A stretch of 64,000 bases of DNA from assembly GCA_963845735.1 (NCBI GenBank), contig CAWJTR010000018.1, positions 1 to 64,000 on the forward strand, in the 5' to 3' direction. Origin of the DNA: AP-15 sp963845735. Its GTDB lineage: Bacteria; Pseudomonadota; Alphaproteobacteria; ATCC43930; CGMCC-115725. Under the pieces are notes generated by a model. It was given only the letters and a program-made list of their open reading frames with translations, had not been told where the DNA came from and searched no databases. Position numbers and translations under genes: made by a program. Shown one piece after another: positions 8,939-18,294 of the stretch; position 1 is the stretch's first letter, and every line of letters begins with the position of its first letter.

Positions 8939-10168
8939 ATGGTGCAAGTTGTGCCGGCCATAGCTGCCGATCCCGGGCTCGGAACACCCGAGCTGTCGAT
9001 CGTTATGCCGTGCCTGAACGAGGCGAAGACGGTGGGTACCTGCGTCACCAAGGCATTTGCCTGGCTTCAGCGGCACAATATCCATGGTGAGGTGATCGTC
9101 GCCGATAACGGCAGCACAGACGGGTCCCGGGCGATCGCTGCTGGTCTCGGCGCACGGGTGGTGCCGGTTGCCTCGAGAGGATACGGGTACGCGCTGCAAG
9201 CAGGTATCGAGGCCGCGCGCGGCGAGTTCGTCATCATGGGTGACTCCGACGACAGTTACGATTTTTCAGCGCTCGAGGGGTTTGTCGGGCAGCTCCGGGC
9301 CGGATACGACTTGGTACTCGGCAACCGATTTCAAGGTGGCATCGCGCCCGGAGCGATGCCGGCATTGCACAAATTCTTTGGCAATCCGCTCCTTACATGC
9401 ATCGGCCGCACTCTCTACGGGAGCCCCAGCCGAGATTTCTACTGTGGTTTGCGCGGTTTCCGTCGTGATGCGATCCTTTCCCTCGACCTTGACGCAGCCG
9501 GCATGGAATTCGCGATTGAAATGATCGTAAAGGCAACCATTCGCAATCTTAAGATCACCGAGGTGCCGACTAGGCTCTCTGTCGATGGCCGGGACCGACC
9601 ACCACACCTTCGCAGGTGGCGAGACGGTTGGCGCACGATTCGGCTCTTCCTGCTGCTCAGTCCGCGGAGCTTGTTTCTCTATCCGGGAGCAGCGATTTTC
9701 CTGCTCGGACTAGCGGGGACCTTGATCTTGTTTACCAGAAACATCGCTGTTGGAAGCGTTGGTTTTGCCGAGCACACCATGGTCATGACAGCTGCCGCGA
9801 TCAACATCGGCTTCGAGGCAATGCTGTTTTGGGCATTCGCAAAGGTCATCGCGATTCAGCGTGGCTTGCTCCTGCACGATGCGCTTTTCGAAAAACTCCG
9901 GCAGGCTATACCGCTCGAGCGCGGTCTGATCCTGGGAGTTATTCTACTTCTGCTGGGACTGGCTATCCTAGGGGTAGCCTTAACCGAATGGTTTAACGTG
10001 GGATTTGGACAGCTAGCCGAAGGAAGTGCGATACGGCTCGTGATCGCCAGTAGTAGCACGCTTATGCTCGGAGCACAAATCCTTTACGGCTCATTCTTTC
10101 TCTACCTTCTCGACTATCGCGGGACGGGCCGCGATGCCAAACAGGGTCGCACGGACAGAGTGAATTAG
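8939..10168 (+). CDS. family 2 glycosyltransferase with C-terminal membrane segments
   Basis: 409 residues. The GT-A domain opens with ELSIVMPCLNEAKTVG, then EVIVADNGSTDGS, and a metal-binding acidic motif in VIMGDSDDSYDFS. FYCGLRGFRRDAI and MEFAIEMIVKA follow, as in DPM1-like transferases that load sugars onto polyprenyl phosphate. Four hydrophobic stretches follow from about residue 250 (FLYPGAAIFLLGLAGTLIL; LILGVILLLLGLAILG), so it sits in the inner membrane. Probable role: supplying lipid-linked sugar for surface polysaccharide. The donor sugar cannot be read from sequence. Confidence 0.85.
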   Translation: MVQVVPAIAADPGLGTPELSIVMPCLNEAKTVGTCVTKAFAWLQRHNIHGEVIVADNGSTDGSRAIAAGLGARVVPVASRGYGYALQAGIEAARGEFVIMGDSDDSYDFSALEGFVGQLRAGYDLVLGNRFQGGIAPGAMPALHKFFGNPLLTCIGRTLYGSPSRDFYCGLRGFRRDAILSLDLDAAGMEFAIEMIVKATIRNLKITEVPTRLSVDGRDRPPHLRRWRDGWRTIRLFLLLSPRSLFLYPGAAIFLLGLAGTLILFTRNIAVGSVGFAEHTMVMTAAAINIGFEAMLFWAFAKVIAIQRGLLLHDALFEKLRQAIPLERGLILGVILLLLGLAILGVALTEWFNVGFGQLAEGSAIRLVIASSSTLMLGAQILYGSFFLYLLDYRGTGRDAKQGRTDRVN

Positions 10169-10424
10169 CTGTTATCTAAATTCGAAGTCGTCAAACTGGG
10201 CGATGCGGGGCTCGCGGGTGCGTTCTCTCCGGAGATTATCGTGGAGCACGCCGCGACGAAACTGCGGACCCGCGGCCCTGAAGCGAGGCGTAAGGGGTTT
10301 GGAACGTTTGTGCTAATGTCCAACAAGACGGGGAGGAGAAGACTTGGATAGATCGCATGAAGTTGCAATCGATGACCAGGCCCGATATAGTTCATATTCG
10401 TTTATATGAAAGACGGCCCCGGAC

Positions 10425-11375
10425 ATGGATAAGCCGTGGCTATCTGTAATCATTCCTCACCATAACAGACCGCGTTGGCTTGCGACTGCGCTCCAATCGA
10501 TTGTTGATCAAAAGGAACAGGGAATCGAGGTAGTCATAGTTGATGGAAGCATGGACACTACTGGCTTAAATATAATCAATAACTTTAATGATGACCTCCA
10601 CGTTCGATGTTTCCGACGCACTGACTTACAGTCTTGGACAGCCAAGACCAATTTCGGTGTCGAGCAGGCCAAAGGCGATAGAATTTGTATGCTGCATGAC
10701 GACGACTTTTGGCTGCCGAACAGAAGTGTTGAGATCCGAAAATGGCTTTCCACTCAGCCCGACGCCGTGATGCATCTGCATTCCTGTTACATTGTCGACG
10801 AGGCCGGGAAGCGATTAGGACTTTTGAGCTGCCCGCTGCCAGGTGACGGTTCCCCGATTCCGACGCACACCTTCTTAGAGCGATTGCTTGTTCAAAATTT
10901 CATCGCGACGCCGGCGCCAACAATTCGACGCGACGCCTACCTGACGGTCGGTGGCCTGGATGGCTCATTATGGTATACTGCCGATTGGGATTTTTATATG
11001 AAGATCGCTCTGATCGGCAACATCTTTTATCATTCTGACCCATTAGCCTGTTATCGCGTTCACAAGAATTCCCTTACTTCCTTAGGAAGCAAAGATAGCA
11101 CGGATTTCAGAAATCAGCACCGTATTATCATCGATCGATATGCTGAAAAACTTGCTCCTGAATATAGAAAAACAGTGTTGCGTATAGCGGAAACATCCAT
11201 CGAGGTCAATGTTGCACTTGCTGCAGTGCTTGCCGGGAAATTTTCTCTCATGGTGAAGGCAATCGTCGCTATCCTGGCGCTCGGCCCGCGAGGAATACGC
11301 CAATACCTCTTCTGCTCAAGAATTGTAGACCGGTTGATGCCTCGCCTGCGAGCGCTTGTCGTCGGGAAGTTATAG
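10425..11375 (+). CDS. family 2 glycosyltransferase (soluble)
   Basis: 316 residues. N-terminal GT-A motifs LSVIIPHHNRPRWLATAL and EVVIVDGS, the acidic motif in ICMLHDDDFWLPN, and WYTADWDFYMKIAL further on. Typical of transferases that build exopolysaccharide or O-antigen units. No strong ribosome-binding site precedes the ATG. Codon use is visibly AT-richer than its neighbours, suggesting separate horizontal origin. The 256 bases before it hold no start-bearing gene. Confidence 0.8.
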   Translation: MDKPWLSVIIPHHNRPRWLATALQSIVDQKEQGIEVVIVDGSMDTTGLNIINNFNDDLHVRCFRRTDLQSWTAKTNFGVEQAKGDRICMLHDDDFWLPNRSVEIRKWLSTQPDAVMHLHSCYIVDEAGKRLGLLSCPLPGDGSPIPTHTFLERLLVQNFIATPAPTIRRDAYLTVGGLDGSLWYTADWDFYMKIALIGNIFYHSDPLACYRVHKNSLTSLGSKDSTDFRNQHRIIIDRYAEKLAPEYRKTVLRIAETSIEVNVALAAVLAGKFSLMVKAIVAILALGPRGIRQYLFCSRIVDRLMPRLRALVVGKL

Positions 11376-11497
11376 GCCGATCCGACCCGAACCGGCCCGT
11401 CGTCTCGCTAGACCAGATGTCCGCCTGAGCGCGGGGTGACCCGTCTCGGAGCATGCAGGGGGCGAGGATTGCGCCGGATTGGCCGGTGCCGAGCCTC

Positions 11498-11703
11498 ATG
11501 CATCGGAGACGGGTCGTGGGGGATCATATCACGTATGTCGGGCTGGACGTTCACAAGGAGGGGGTCGTCGTGGCGGTCGCCGAGGGCGGCGTCCGCGGCG
11601 AGGTCCGAGAACATGGCCGGATCGCCAACACGGCGGGGGCGTTGGATCGTTTGATGCGCAAGCTCGGCGCTGACGGGGTAAAGCTCCGGTTTTGCTACGA
11701 GGA
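11498..11703 (+). mobile_element. IS110-family transposase, N-terminal fragment (type A)
   Basis: Encodes ITYVGLDVHKEGVVVAVAEG, then GRIANTAGALDRLMRKLG and VKLRFCYE: the N-terminal DEDD domain with its first aspartate. Similarity stops at about 11703, before the family's AGPCGYG region. A start at ATG 11498 or GTG 11516 is possible. Confidence 0.7.
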
Positions 11704-11796
11704 TGGGGTCATTCCGGCGCGCCGTTCCGGTTTCGCTGAACTCGCTGGATCCTGCGGCGCGACGGTGCACCGTCGCATCAACCGGAGGACCCGTCA

Positions 11797-11950
11797 TATA
11801 CTACATCGGCATTGAGGTTTCGACCAAGGAGAGCGCGCTCTGCGTCCTGGACGGCAACGGCAAGATCGTGCGCGAGACCAAGCTGCCGACCGATCCCGAG
11901 ATTATCGCCCGCTTTATCGCTGACACCGGGCTTGCCATGCGAGCGGGTCG
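11797..11950 (+). mobile_element. IS110-family transposase, N-terminal fragment (type B)
   Basis: Encodes YYIGIEVSTKESALCVLDG and GKIVRETKLPTDPEIIARF, the N-terminus of a second IS110 subtype. The catalytic position usually read as GIDVS is GIEVS here. The sequence then leaves the family. This is the subtype whose C-terminus appears at 1611-2040 on the other strand. Confidence 0.7.
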
Positions 11951-11984
11951 GTTGTTGCCGCGGGTTGCGGCTGCGCCGAGGAAC

Positions 11985-12157
11985 TGCCCGGCTGTAGCCG
12001 CGAGATCGGCTGGAAGGCCCAGGTGCAGCGCTATGCGCCTCGCTATCGCCGCTCTCCCGCGCCGGCAAGTCAGCCAAGGTCGTCACTGCCGCGATCGCCG
12101 CGAGCTGGCCGGCTTCTCTGGGCCATCGCCCGCAGCGTGCCGCCGGCGGCGAACTGA
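11985..12157 (+). mobile_element. IS110-family transposase, C-terminal fragment with frameshift
   Basis: In shifting frames the plus strand gives EIGWKAQVQRYAPRYRR, then AGKSAKVVTAAIA, then LLWAIARSV, ending at TGA 12155-12157. This matches the end of IS110/IS116-type transposases (WKAQVRL ... ARELVGFIWAIA). Confidence 0.55.
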
Positions 12158-12779
12158 CCCAGGGACACTGATGATCACCGCCAAGGGAGGCGCCAGCGAA
12201 CCAACCGACACGCTGCTGCTGGGCAAGGCCGGAGGCGCGGCCGCGGTCAGGAGAACCCTCGCATCCACTATCTGCCGGGCCATCGGCCGGACGCAGGTCG
12301 CTAGACCGAGGCACTCCGCGACGCATCACCGGTCATGCGGTCCCAACCCGCGCATCAGAGTACGATCAACCGTCGTCACGACGGCTGCGCCTCTGGCCCT
12401 GCCCAGTACAGCCCAAAGCAAGCGCTTCAAAGAAAGCCACGAATTCACGCGCCTGCTACTTGGAAAGGCGGATATGAGAGTGGTACCAGCTGACGGATCG
12501 CACCCACCTACCGGTCATACGGGCGGAGGCCGGTATCCATATGTGGACGGCCCCCGTCTCGCAAGGTCTGGCAGCGCGGACGCGTCTGGTCGGTTGCGGT
12601 CATATGTCCGGCCTTTGTGCGCGGCGCGGATGGCCGCTGGCCCAGATGGATTTCGCGGATCGGGTCCAAACACCGCAGTGAGGTCTGAGCACTGCTGGAT
12701 ACCCCGGGTTATCCCGATCCTCGGACGAACCGATCGCCATCTCGCTGCTGTCCTTGCAAGCGCCAGAGTGGGTCGCGCA

Positions 12780-13720
12780 GCGCGCGGCTTGCGCCGGTGT
12801 CGGCCGGCGGTAGAGTTCGCCACTCTCCAGCATGGCCCAGATGATGCGGGCAATCTTGTTGGCCAACGCGACCGCTGCGAGTTTCTTGGGCTTTCGCGTC
12901 AGCAATTGCAGCAACCAGGGCGAGGTGCGGCCGGGCTTGGCCTGCTGGATGACGGCAGTCGCGCCGAGCACCAAGAGGCGCCGCAGACCCTCGTCCCTTT
13001 CCCGGCTGATCTTGCCCAACCGTTGTCGTCCAGCGGTGGAGTGCTCGTGCGGCGTGTTCCCGAGCCAGGCGGCAAAATGGCGGCGCGAACGAAACACCCT
13101 CGCATCGGGTACTTTGAGGGCAAAGCTGACGGCGGCGATCGGCCCGACGCCGGGTATGGTCGCCAGCAATTGGCTTTTGACGTCGCTTTTATAGCGCGCC
13201 ATCAGCCGCGCCTCGATCCGCTCGATCCGGGTTTCGATGGCCGCCAGTTGGCCGGCCAAGCCGCCCACCATCCCACGCGCCGTGAGCCTTCAGCCCACGG
13301 ACTTGATCCGTGGGGCCGGCACGTTCGGGTCTTCGCCAACCCGCTCAAGCAGCGCCGCGATCTTCTGCGGCCCTTTGGCCCCGATCACGCCAAACTCGGC
13401 CGCATGGCCACGGATCGCGTTGATCAGCATCGTGCGTTGCTTGACCAACAGGTCGCGGACTTTGAGCAGCATTAATGCGGCTTGTTCCTCCTCGCTCTTG
13501 ACCGGCACAAAGCGCATCTCCGGCCGGCTCATTGCTTCACAGATCGCCGCGGCGTCGATCACGCCTCCAGCCCGCCCCGCGTCGGCGGCAGCTTCTTGAA
13601 GAACTTCTCGATCTCGCCACGGCGCAATTGCCGGCGCAATACCGGCGCGTCTCGCTCGTCGACACCGTGCACCTGAAAGACAGGCTTGGACGTATCCAAT
13701 CCAATCCGGATAATCGTCAT
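12780..13720 (-). mobile_element. IS110-family transposase (third type), broken in three pieces
   Basis: The minus strand begins at ATG 13720 with MTIIRIGLDTSKPVFQVHGV and RRGEIEKFFKKLPP. A junction near 13560 removes about 40 residues. Next come ICEAMSRPEMRFVPVKS and RTMLINAIRGHAAEFGV. A second junction near 13280 leads to the C-terminal half: LLATIPGVGPIAAVSFAL, FAAWLGNTPHEHSTAGR and NKIARIIWAMLESGELY. Both junctions change frame, so no active transposase is made. The exact 3' end is estimated. Confidence 0.8.
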
Positions 13721-13811
13721 TGGACGGCTCCCTTGGCTGTGGTTACAACGACCTGCAGTCTGGCACAGCTGATGCCGTCGGGGGCCATCCACCCCAACAC
13801 GGCAAAAATGG

Positions 13812-13831
13812 GTCCCGGCCTGCGCCGGGAC
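13812..13831. repeat. short palindromic intergenic repeat
   Basis: GTCCCGG-CCTGCG-CCGGGAC is a perfect 7-bp inverted repeat. It resembles the interspersed palindromes often found between alphaproteobacterial genes. Copy number cannot be judged from one window. Confidence 0.5.
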
Positions 13832-13885
13832 GACGAGATCGGAGTCGAACTGTCTGATTGCTGCTACTAGCGTCCCCTATGCCAA

Positions 13886-13957
13886 GATTGCTTCGAGCGC
13901 TTGCGGCTCCTCGCAATGACAGGGGTATCCTGCCATTGCGAGTGCAGCGAAGCAATC
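13886..13957. repeat. inverted pair of interspersed repeat units
   Basis: GATTGCTTCG at 13886 is matched in reverse by CGAAGCAATC ending at 13957. Between them CGCAATG and CATTGCG also pair. This is the familiar CATTGCGAG...CGAAGCAATC intergenic repeat in head-to-head form, just past the end of the amidohydrolase gene. The transcript could form a long hairpin. Confidence 0.6.
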
Positions 13958-13981
13958 CGGCCGTTGCTCTGCCTGTCCCGC

Positions 13982-15127
13982 CTAGTTCAGCTCGAAGCCG
14001 AACATTTTCGCTGCGTTGCCGGACGTGATCTTGCGCAGATCGTCCTCGGGCACGCCGGCGAACATGCGCTGGAGGAATTGCTGCGAGCGCGGGAAGGTCG
14101 CCTCCGCATGCGGGTAGTCGCTGCCCCACAGCATGTTCTCGACACCAATACGGTCGCGCAATTGCACGCCGAGACCGTCCTCCATGAACTCGACGAACAT
14201 GTTGCGCTTCCAGTAGTCGCTCGGCATCAGCCCTTCCGCCGACTTCCAGCCCTTAGTGAACACCGGCCGCTCGACATAGGTGAAATCCATCTGCTGCAGC
14301 CAATGCGGGATCCACGCGGCTTCGTGCTCGACCGAGCCGATCTTCAATCCCGGGAACCGGTCGAACACGCCGGCGAACAGCATCGAGCCCAGCGAATAGC
14401 GCACCCAGTAATCGGTGGTCGAGCGCCCCGCACCGGTCAATTCGGTCACGTCCATCGTGAATTCGTTGGCTGGGATGCCGTCGCGCGGCGTACCGATGTG
14501 CAATAGCAGCGGGTGCTTATGTTCCTGCGCCGTCGCCCAGAAACGGTCGTAGATCGGGCTGCTGTAAGGCTTGTCCGGCCGCGGCGAGACCGGGATGAAC
14601 GAGCCGACCAGGCCCATTTTGACGCAGCGCTCAAGCTCCTTGGCGCCGGCATCGGGGTCGTCGACGTTCAGCATCGCGATGCCCTTGAGGCGCCGCGGAT
14701 GGGGTTTGCAGAAATCGGCGATCCAATCGTTGTAGCAGCGGCAGATATCCGAAAAGAGCTCCGAATCCGGGATGCGGTACCAGAACAGGCCCTGACTCGG
14801 CTGCAGCACCGAGCCCCAGATGCCGTCTTCTTCGTTCTCGACCAGCATCGCGTCGGCGTCGTAGGCGCCCTTGCGGACATCCTCCCACAGGCCGAGAAAA
14901 TCGATCTGCGAGGGGTCTTCGAAACGCTGTCCGGCCTGCATCACCGCACCCAAGGTGCCGACCTGCGTTCCGTCAAGCATCCAGGCGTCGTATTCGCGAC
15001 CGGTCGGGGTCTTGCGCCGCTCCATCCGCGGCGCGCGGTCGCGGAATTTTGGCGCGATGCGGGACGTGTACATGTCCGGTGGCTCGACGATGTGGGAATC
15101 CGCCGAGATCAGCTGGTACGCCGCCAT
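13982..15127 (-). CDS. amidohydrolase family 2 (metal-dependent hydrolase)
   Basis: 381 residues, TIM-barrel amidohydrolase (PF04909). Visible landmarks are ISADSHIVEPPDMY at the N-terminus, HPLLLHIGTPRD in the middle, a histidine in IGSVEHEAAWIPH and ENMLWGSDYPHAEATFP near the end. The family includes decarboxylases and hydrolases of aromatic acids, usually with one divalent metal. The start is supported by AGGAGGT five bases upstream. The MFS gene begins divergently 248 bases away and may transport its substrate. Substrate unknown. Confidence 0.85.
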   Translation of the reverse strand: MAAYQLISADSHIVEPPDMYTSRIAPKFRDRAPRMERRKTPTGREYDAWMLDGTQVGTLGAVMQAGQRFEDPSQIDFLGLWEDVRKGAYDADAMLVENEEDGIWGSVLQPSQGLFWYRIPDSELFSDICRCYNDWIADFCKPHPRRLKGIAMLNVDDPDAGAKELERCVKMGLVGSFIPVSPRPDKPYSSPIYDRFWATAQEHKHPLLLHIGTPRDGIPANEFTMDVTELTGAGRSTTDYWVRYSLGSMLFAGVFDRFPGLKIGSVEHEAAWIPHWLQQMDFTYVERPVFTKGWKSAEGLMPSDYWKRNMFVEFMEDGLGVQLRDRIGVENMLWGSDYPHAEATFPRSQQFLQRMFAGVPEDDLRKITSGNAAKMFGFELN

Positions 15128-15375
15128 TATGACCTCCTCCGATGCTGCCGAGTGTTCTTTCCGCCCTCGAAACAGGGCTGCTTCGCCAATTTCGGCAACG
15201 GAAAACGTATTCCGGGCACGAGAAAGGAGTCAAGCGATCACCCCATTCCGAAACATCGAGCGTGCCCACAAATGGCGCCGGTTCCGCAATTTCGGCAAAC
15301 CAGCTTCCCGCGTTGGGTAGAGCAACCCGCGGTTTTACTCTCGACTGCGCGCTGGGTTTATAGCAGCATCGCCAA

Positions 15376-16743
15376 ATGCCTAAATTTCCAGCATTTGGCC
15401 GCGACAGTAAGGTCAACGCGCTGCTCGGCGCTGGCCACTTTTTGTCGCATTACTATCAGCTCTGCTTGCCGCCGGTGTTCGTCGCTTGGCAGAAAACCTT
15501 CGACGTGTCCTTCGCCGAGCTCGGTTTGGCGATGGCGGTGATGTCGGCGGCGGCGGCCTTGCTGCAGACGCCGATGGGGTTCCTGGTCGACCGCTATGGC
15601 GCGCGGCCGTTCCTGGTCGGCGGCACCCTGACGATGGCCTTGTCGGTGTCGGCGATGGGGTTCGCCACCTCGTATTGGCAGATCGTGGCGTTAGCCTTGC
15701 TGTCGGGGGTCGGCAACTCGGTCATTCACCCGGCAGACTATTCGATACTCAGCGGGTCGGTGGACCGAACCAAGCTCGGCCGGTCCTTCGCCTTTCATAC
15801 CTTCGTCGGCAGTATAGGATTTGCGGTCGCGCCGCCGGCTACGGCCGCCCTGACTTTGCTGCTCGGCTGGCGCGGCGCACTGACCCTCGTCGGCCTGCTG
15901 GGTGTCCCGGTGGTGCTGACGATCCTGTGGCAGAGCCGCATCCTGATCGATCAGCGGCGTGAGCCGCGCAGCCGTGCCGAGCCGCCGTTCGCCGGTACGC
16001 GGCTGTTGCTCGGCCGGTCGGTGATGATGTTCTTCGCCTTCTTCATGGTGTCGTCGATGGCCGGCGCCGGCATCCAGTCCTGGCTGATCACGATACTGCA
16101 TCGAGCCTACGAGATGCCGATTGCCGCGGCCTCCTCGGCATTGACCGGTTGGATGGTCGGTTCGATCTGCGGTGTGCTGCTGGGCGGCTGGGTCGCCGAC
16201 CGCACCGATCGCCATCTGCCGTTCGTCGTGATCCTGACTACGGGCGCCGCGGCGATCCTGCTGTGGGTCGGGATCGTCCCGATGGCTCAGCTGATGACGG
16301 TCGCCGTGCTGTTCGTCGGTGGTCTGATGACCGGGGCGAGCCGCACCCCGCGCGACGTGATGGTCAAGGACGCTGCTCCGCCGGGCCAGATCGGCAAGGT
16401 GTTCGGCTTTGTCAGCTCGGGCATGTCGCTGGGTGGCGCGATCATGCCGGTGCCCTACGGCATGATCATCGACGCCGGCCGGCCGCGGCTGGTGCTGGTC
16501 GTCGTCGCGGCGCTGTTGATGGCGAGCCTGCTGTGCGCCGGCGGCGCGCGCATCCAATTCCGCCGTCCGCTCGTGCCCGCTCCAGCTCGAATAAAAGCGG
16601 CTGCCCGAATAGCCTCGCGAGTCGCGCTCCAAGATCAGGAGCGATTCGGCTGGACGACGACGCATGGGAGTTGGCGCTGGTTGAGCTGCCAACAGGCGTC
16701 GGACGCCGCGCTCGCTGACAAGTGGACCAGGCGCGCGCGATAG
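15376..16743 (+). CDS. MFS transporter
   Basis: 455 residues with twelve predicted membrane segments. The A-like motif GFLVDRYGARPFLVGG follows segment 2, and GGWVADRTDRHLPF lies in the second half. The hydrophobic part ends near residue 400 (GGARIQFRR). The remaining 50 or so residues are polar and overlap the convergent transglycosylase gene by 109 bases, so the tail may be a run-on after loss of the original stop. Likely substrate is an organic acid, guessed only from the divergent amidohydrolase. Confidence 0.8.
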   Translation: MPKFPAFGRDSKVNALLGAGHFLSHYYQLCLPPVFVAWQKTFDVSFAELGLAMAVMSAAAALLQTPMGFLVDRYGARPFLVGGTLTMALSVSAMGFATSYWQIVALALLSGVGNSVIHPADYSILSGSVDRTKLGRSFAFHTFVGSIGFAVAPPATAALTLLLGWRGALTLVGLLGVPVVLTILWQSRILIDQRREPRSRAEPPFAGTRLLLGRSVMMFFAFFMVSSMAGAGIQSWLITILHRAYEMPIAAASSALTGWMVGSICGVLLGGWVADRTDRHLPFVVILTTGAAAILLWVGIVPMAQLMTVAVLFVGGLMTGASRTPRDVMVKDAAPPGQIGKVFGFVSSGMSLGGAIMPVPYGMIIDAGRPRLVLVVVAALLMASLLCAGGARIQFRRPLVPAPARIKAAARIASRVALQDQERFGWTTTHGSWRWLSCQQASDAALADKWTRRAR

Positions 16744-18105
16744 AGAACCGAGCCGCCATAGGGTGTCGGCGGCAGCGCCAGGGTGGCGGCGCGGAGCTGG
16801 CTCGGCGCCTGGGCGCGGGCACCCTCCGCCACGGCGCGCGCAAGGCCCGGATTCGCAAATGCGCCGACCTGGATCGCCCATCCCCGGTCGGGGATCGCGA
16901 GCAGGTGAGGCGATGCGCCGCTCGGCTCGGCAGATGGGATCGGCGTCGCCGGCTGATATGAGGCGAGAGCTGTCACCGCGGATACCCGCTGGGCCTCCAT
17001 CGGCGGGGACACAGCGGGGCTGGCAGCTGAGGCAGCTTGGCATGGTCTCTCCGGATCATAAGCGATGTTCGGGTCGCAGCCCGCGATCGCGGCTTGCGAG
17101 ACCACAACCTGCTGCGGCGGCACAGCCGGCGAGGCCGATGCGCTTGTCGCTTGCCCGACTGAGGTGCAAGGATGGTTCGGATCGTAGGCCATACTGAGAT
17201 CGCAACCCCCTGCTCCGGTTTGCGCCGCGAAAGCCAGCTGCACCGGCGCTGCTGCCTGTCCGACCGAGCTGCAGGGATGGTTGGGATCGTACGCAGCGCT
17301 GAGGTCGCACCCCCCTGGTCCGGTTTGTGGAACGAAAGCCGGCTGCACCGGGGCCGGGCGTTGACGCCACCCGCATCAGCGAGCTGCATGGATGGTTTGG
17401 ATCATAGGCTCGGTTCAGATCGCATCCGGCTGCCAAACTGGCCACGTCCGGGGTGGCCCTGATCGCGCGACCGGAATGGGCCGCGGCATAGGTCGCCAGT
17501 GGCCCCGAAAACGGCACCGTGTCGCCGAGGTTGGGCGTAACCGCAGCGAGGTAATTCACCGTCTCGTCCGGCAGACTGGAGGCGCCGGAAAGATAACCAT
17601 CGACCCGGTCCGGCCCGGCATTGTAGGCCGCCAGGAAGCCGGGAGCGCCGTACTTGTCATACATCTCGCGGATATAAGCGGTGCCGGCCAGAATATTGTT
17701 GTGCGGGTCATAGGGGTCATCGCCGAGCCCGTAGCGCTCGCGCAGCCCCTCATATGTCGCGGGCATGACCTGCATCAGCCCCATCGCCCCGACCGGCGAG
17801 ACGGCCTGCTCCTGTCCTCCTGATTCCTGCTGCATCACCGCCCGAATCCACTGCTCGGGCACGCCGTATCGGGTGGCGGCTTCGCGGATATAAGGGCCCC
17901 ATGGGTCCCCCGGCGGGCCCGGCGGCGGGTAATAATGCATCGGTGCAGACGGAGGCGGAGCGCCGTACTCGACATAGCCGGATCCACCCTGCCGGCCGCA
18001 GGCGGCAAGAAGGAGGATCGACAACAGCAGCAGCATCGATTGGAGGCGGTGCCCGATAATCGGTGCGGCACGACACATCCCGTCAAACTTGTTCGAGAAA
18101 GGCAT
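16635..18105 (-). pseudogene. lytic transglycosylase lipoprotein with Cys-paired repeats and SPOR domain (one frameshift)
   Basis: The N-terminus has a lipoprotein signal with lipobox LLAAC. An SLT (GH23) domain follows at about residues 65-190: IRAVMQQESGGQ with the catalytic glutamate, SPVGAMGLMQVMPATY and FLAAYNAGPDRVDGY. Next come four copies of a GCD-x3-AYDPN-H-PC motif, then a C-terminal SPOR peptidoglycan-binding domain (GWAIQVGAFANPGLARAVA). A run of four G at about 17351-17354 (plus strand) breaks the frame between the first and second repeat; one base fewer restores it. The enzyme would cleave peptidoglycan at the outer membrane, with SPOR steering it to denuded glycan at the septum. 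Either a true frameshift or a homopolymer error. Confidence 0.75.
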
Positions 18106-18294
18106 TGGCTACACCGGTATGCTGCTTTGCGCCGGCCTGGTCTTGGGTCAGCCTTGTTAACCCGTCGCGAATACCATGGTTGATCGGTCATGACCAGCTA
18201 TTCCAGCGCTGGTTGAGGCCGAATACCTTCGACGCCGAGATGGCGATGTGTCGGGTCGAACCCGACACGATAATTATCTCCGAGCCGGATTCCT

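Noticed and set aside
11703..13475. A 590-codon plus-strand open frame
   Set aside because: Only its first part matches a transposase fragment; the rest is antisense to the IS110 element at 12780-13720 and has no protein-like character.
14513..15541. A 342-codon plus-strand open frame
   Set aside because: Antisense to the amidohydrolase and without family features.
15691..17043. A 450-codon minus-strand open frame
   Set aside because: Antisense to the MFS transporter, with the biased composition expected of GC-rich antisense frames.
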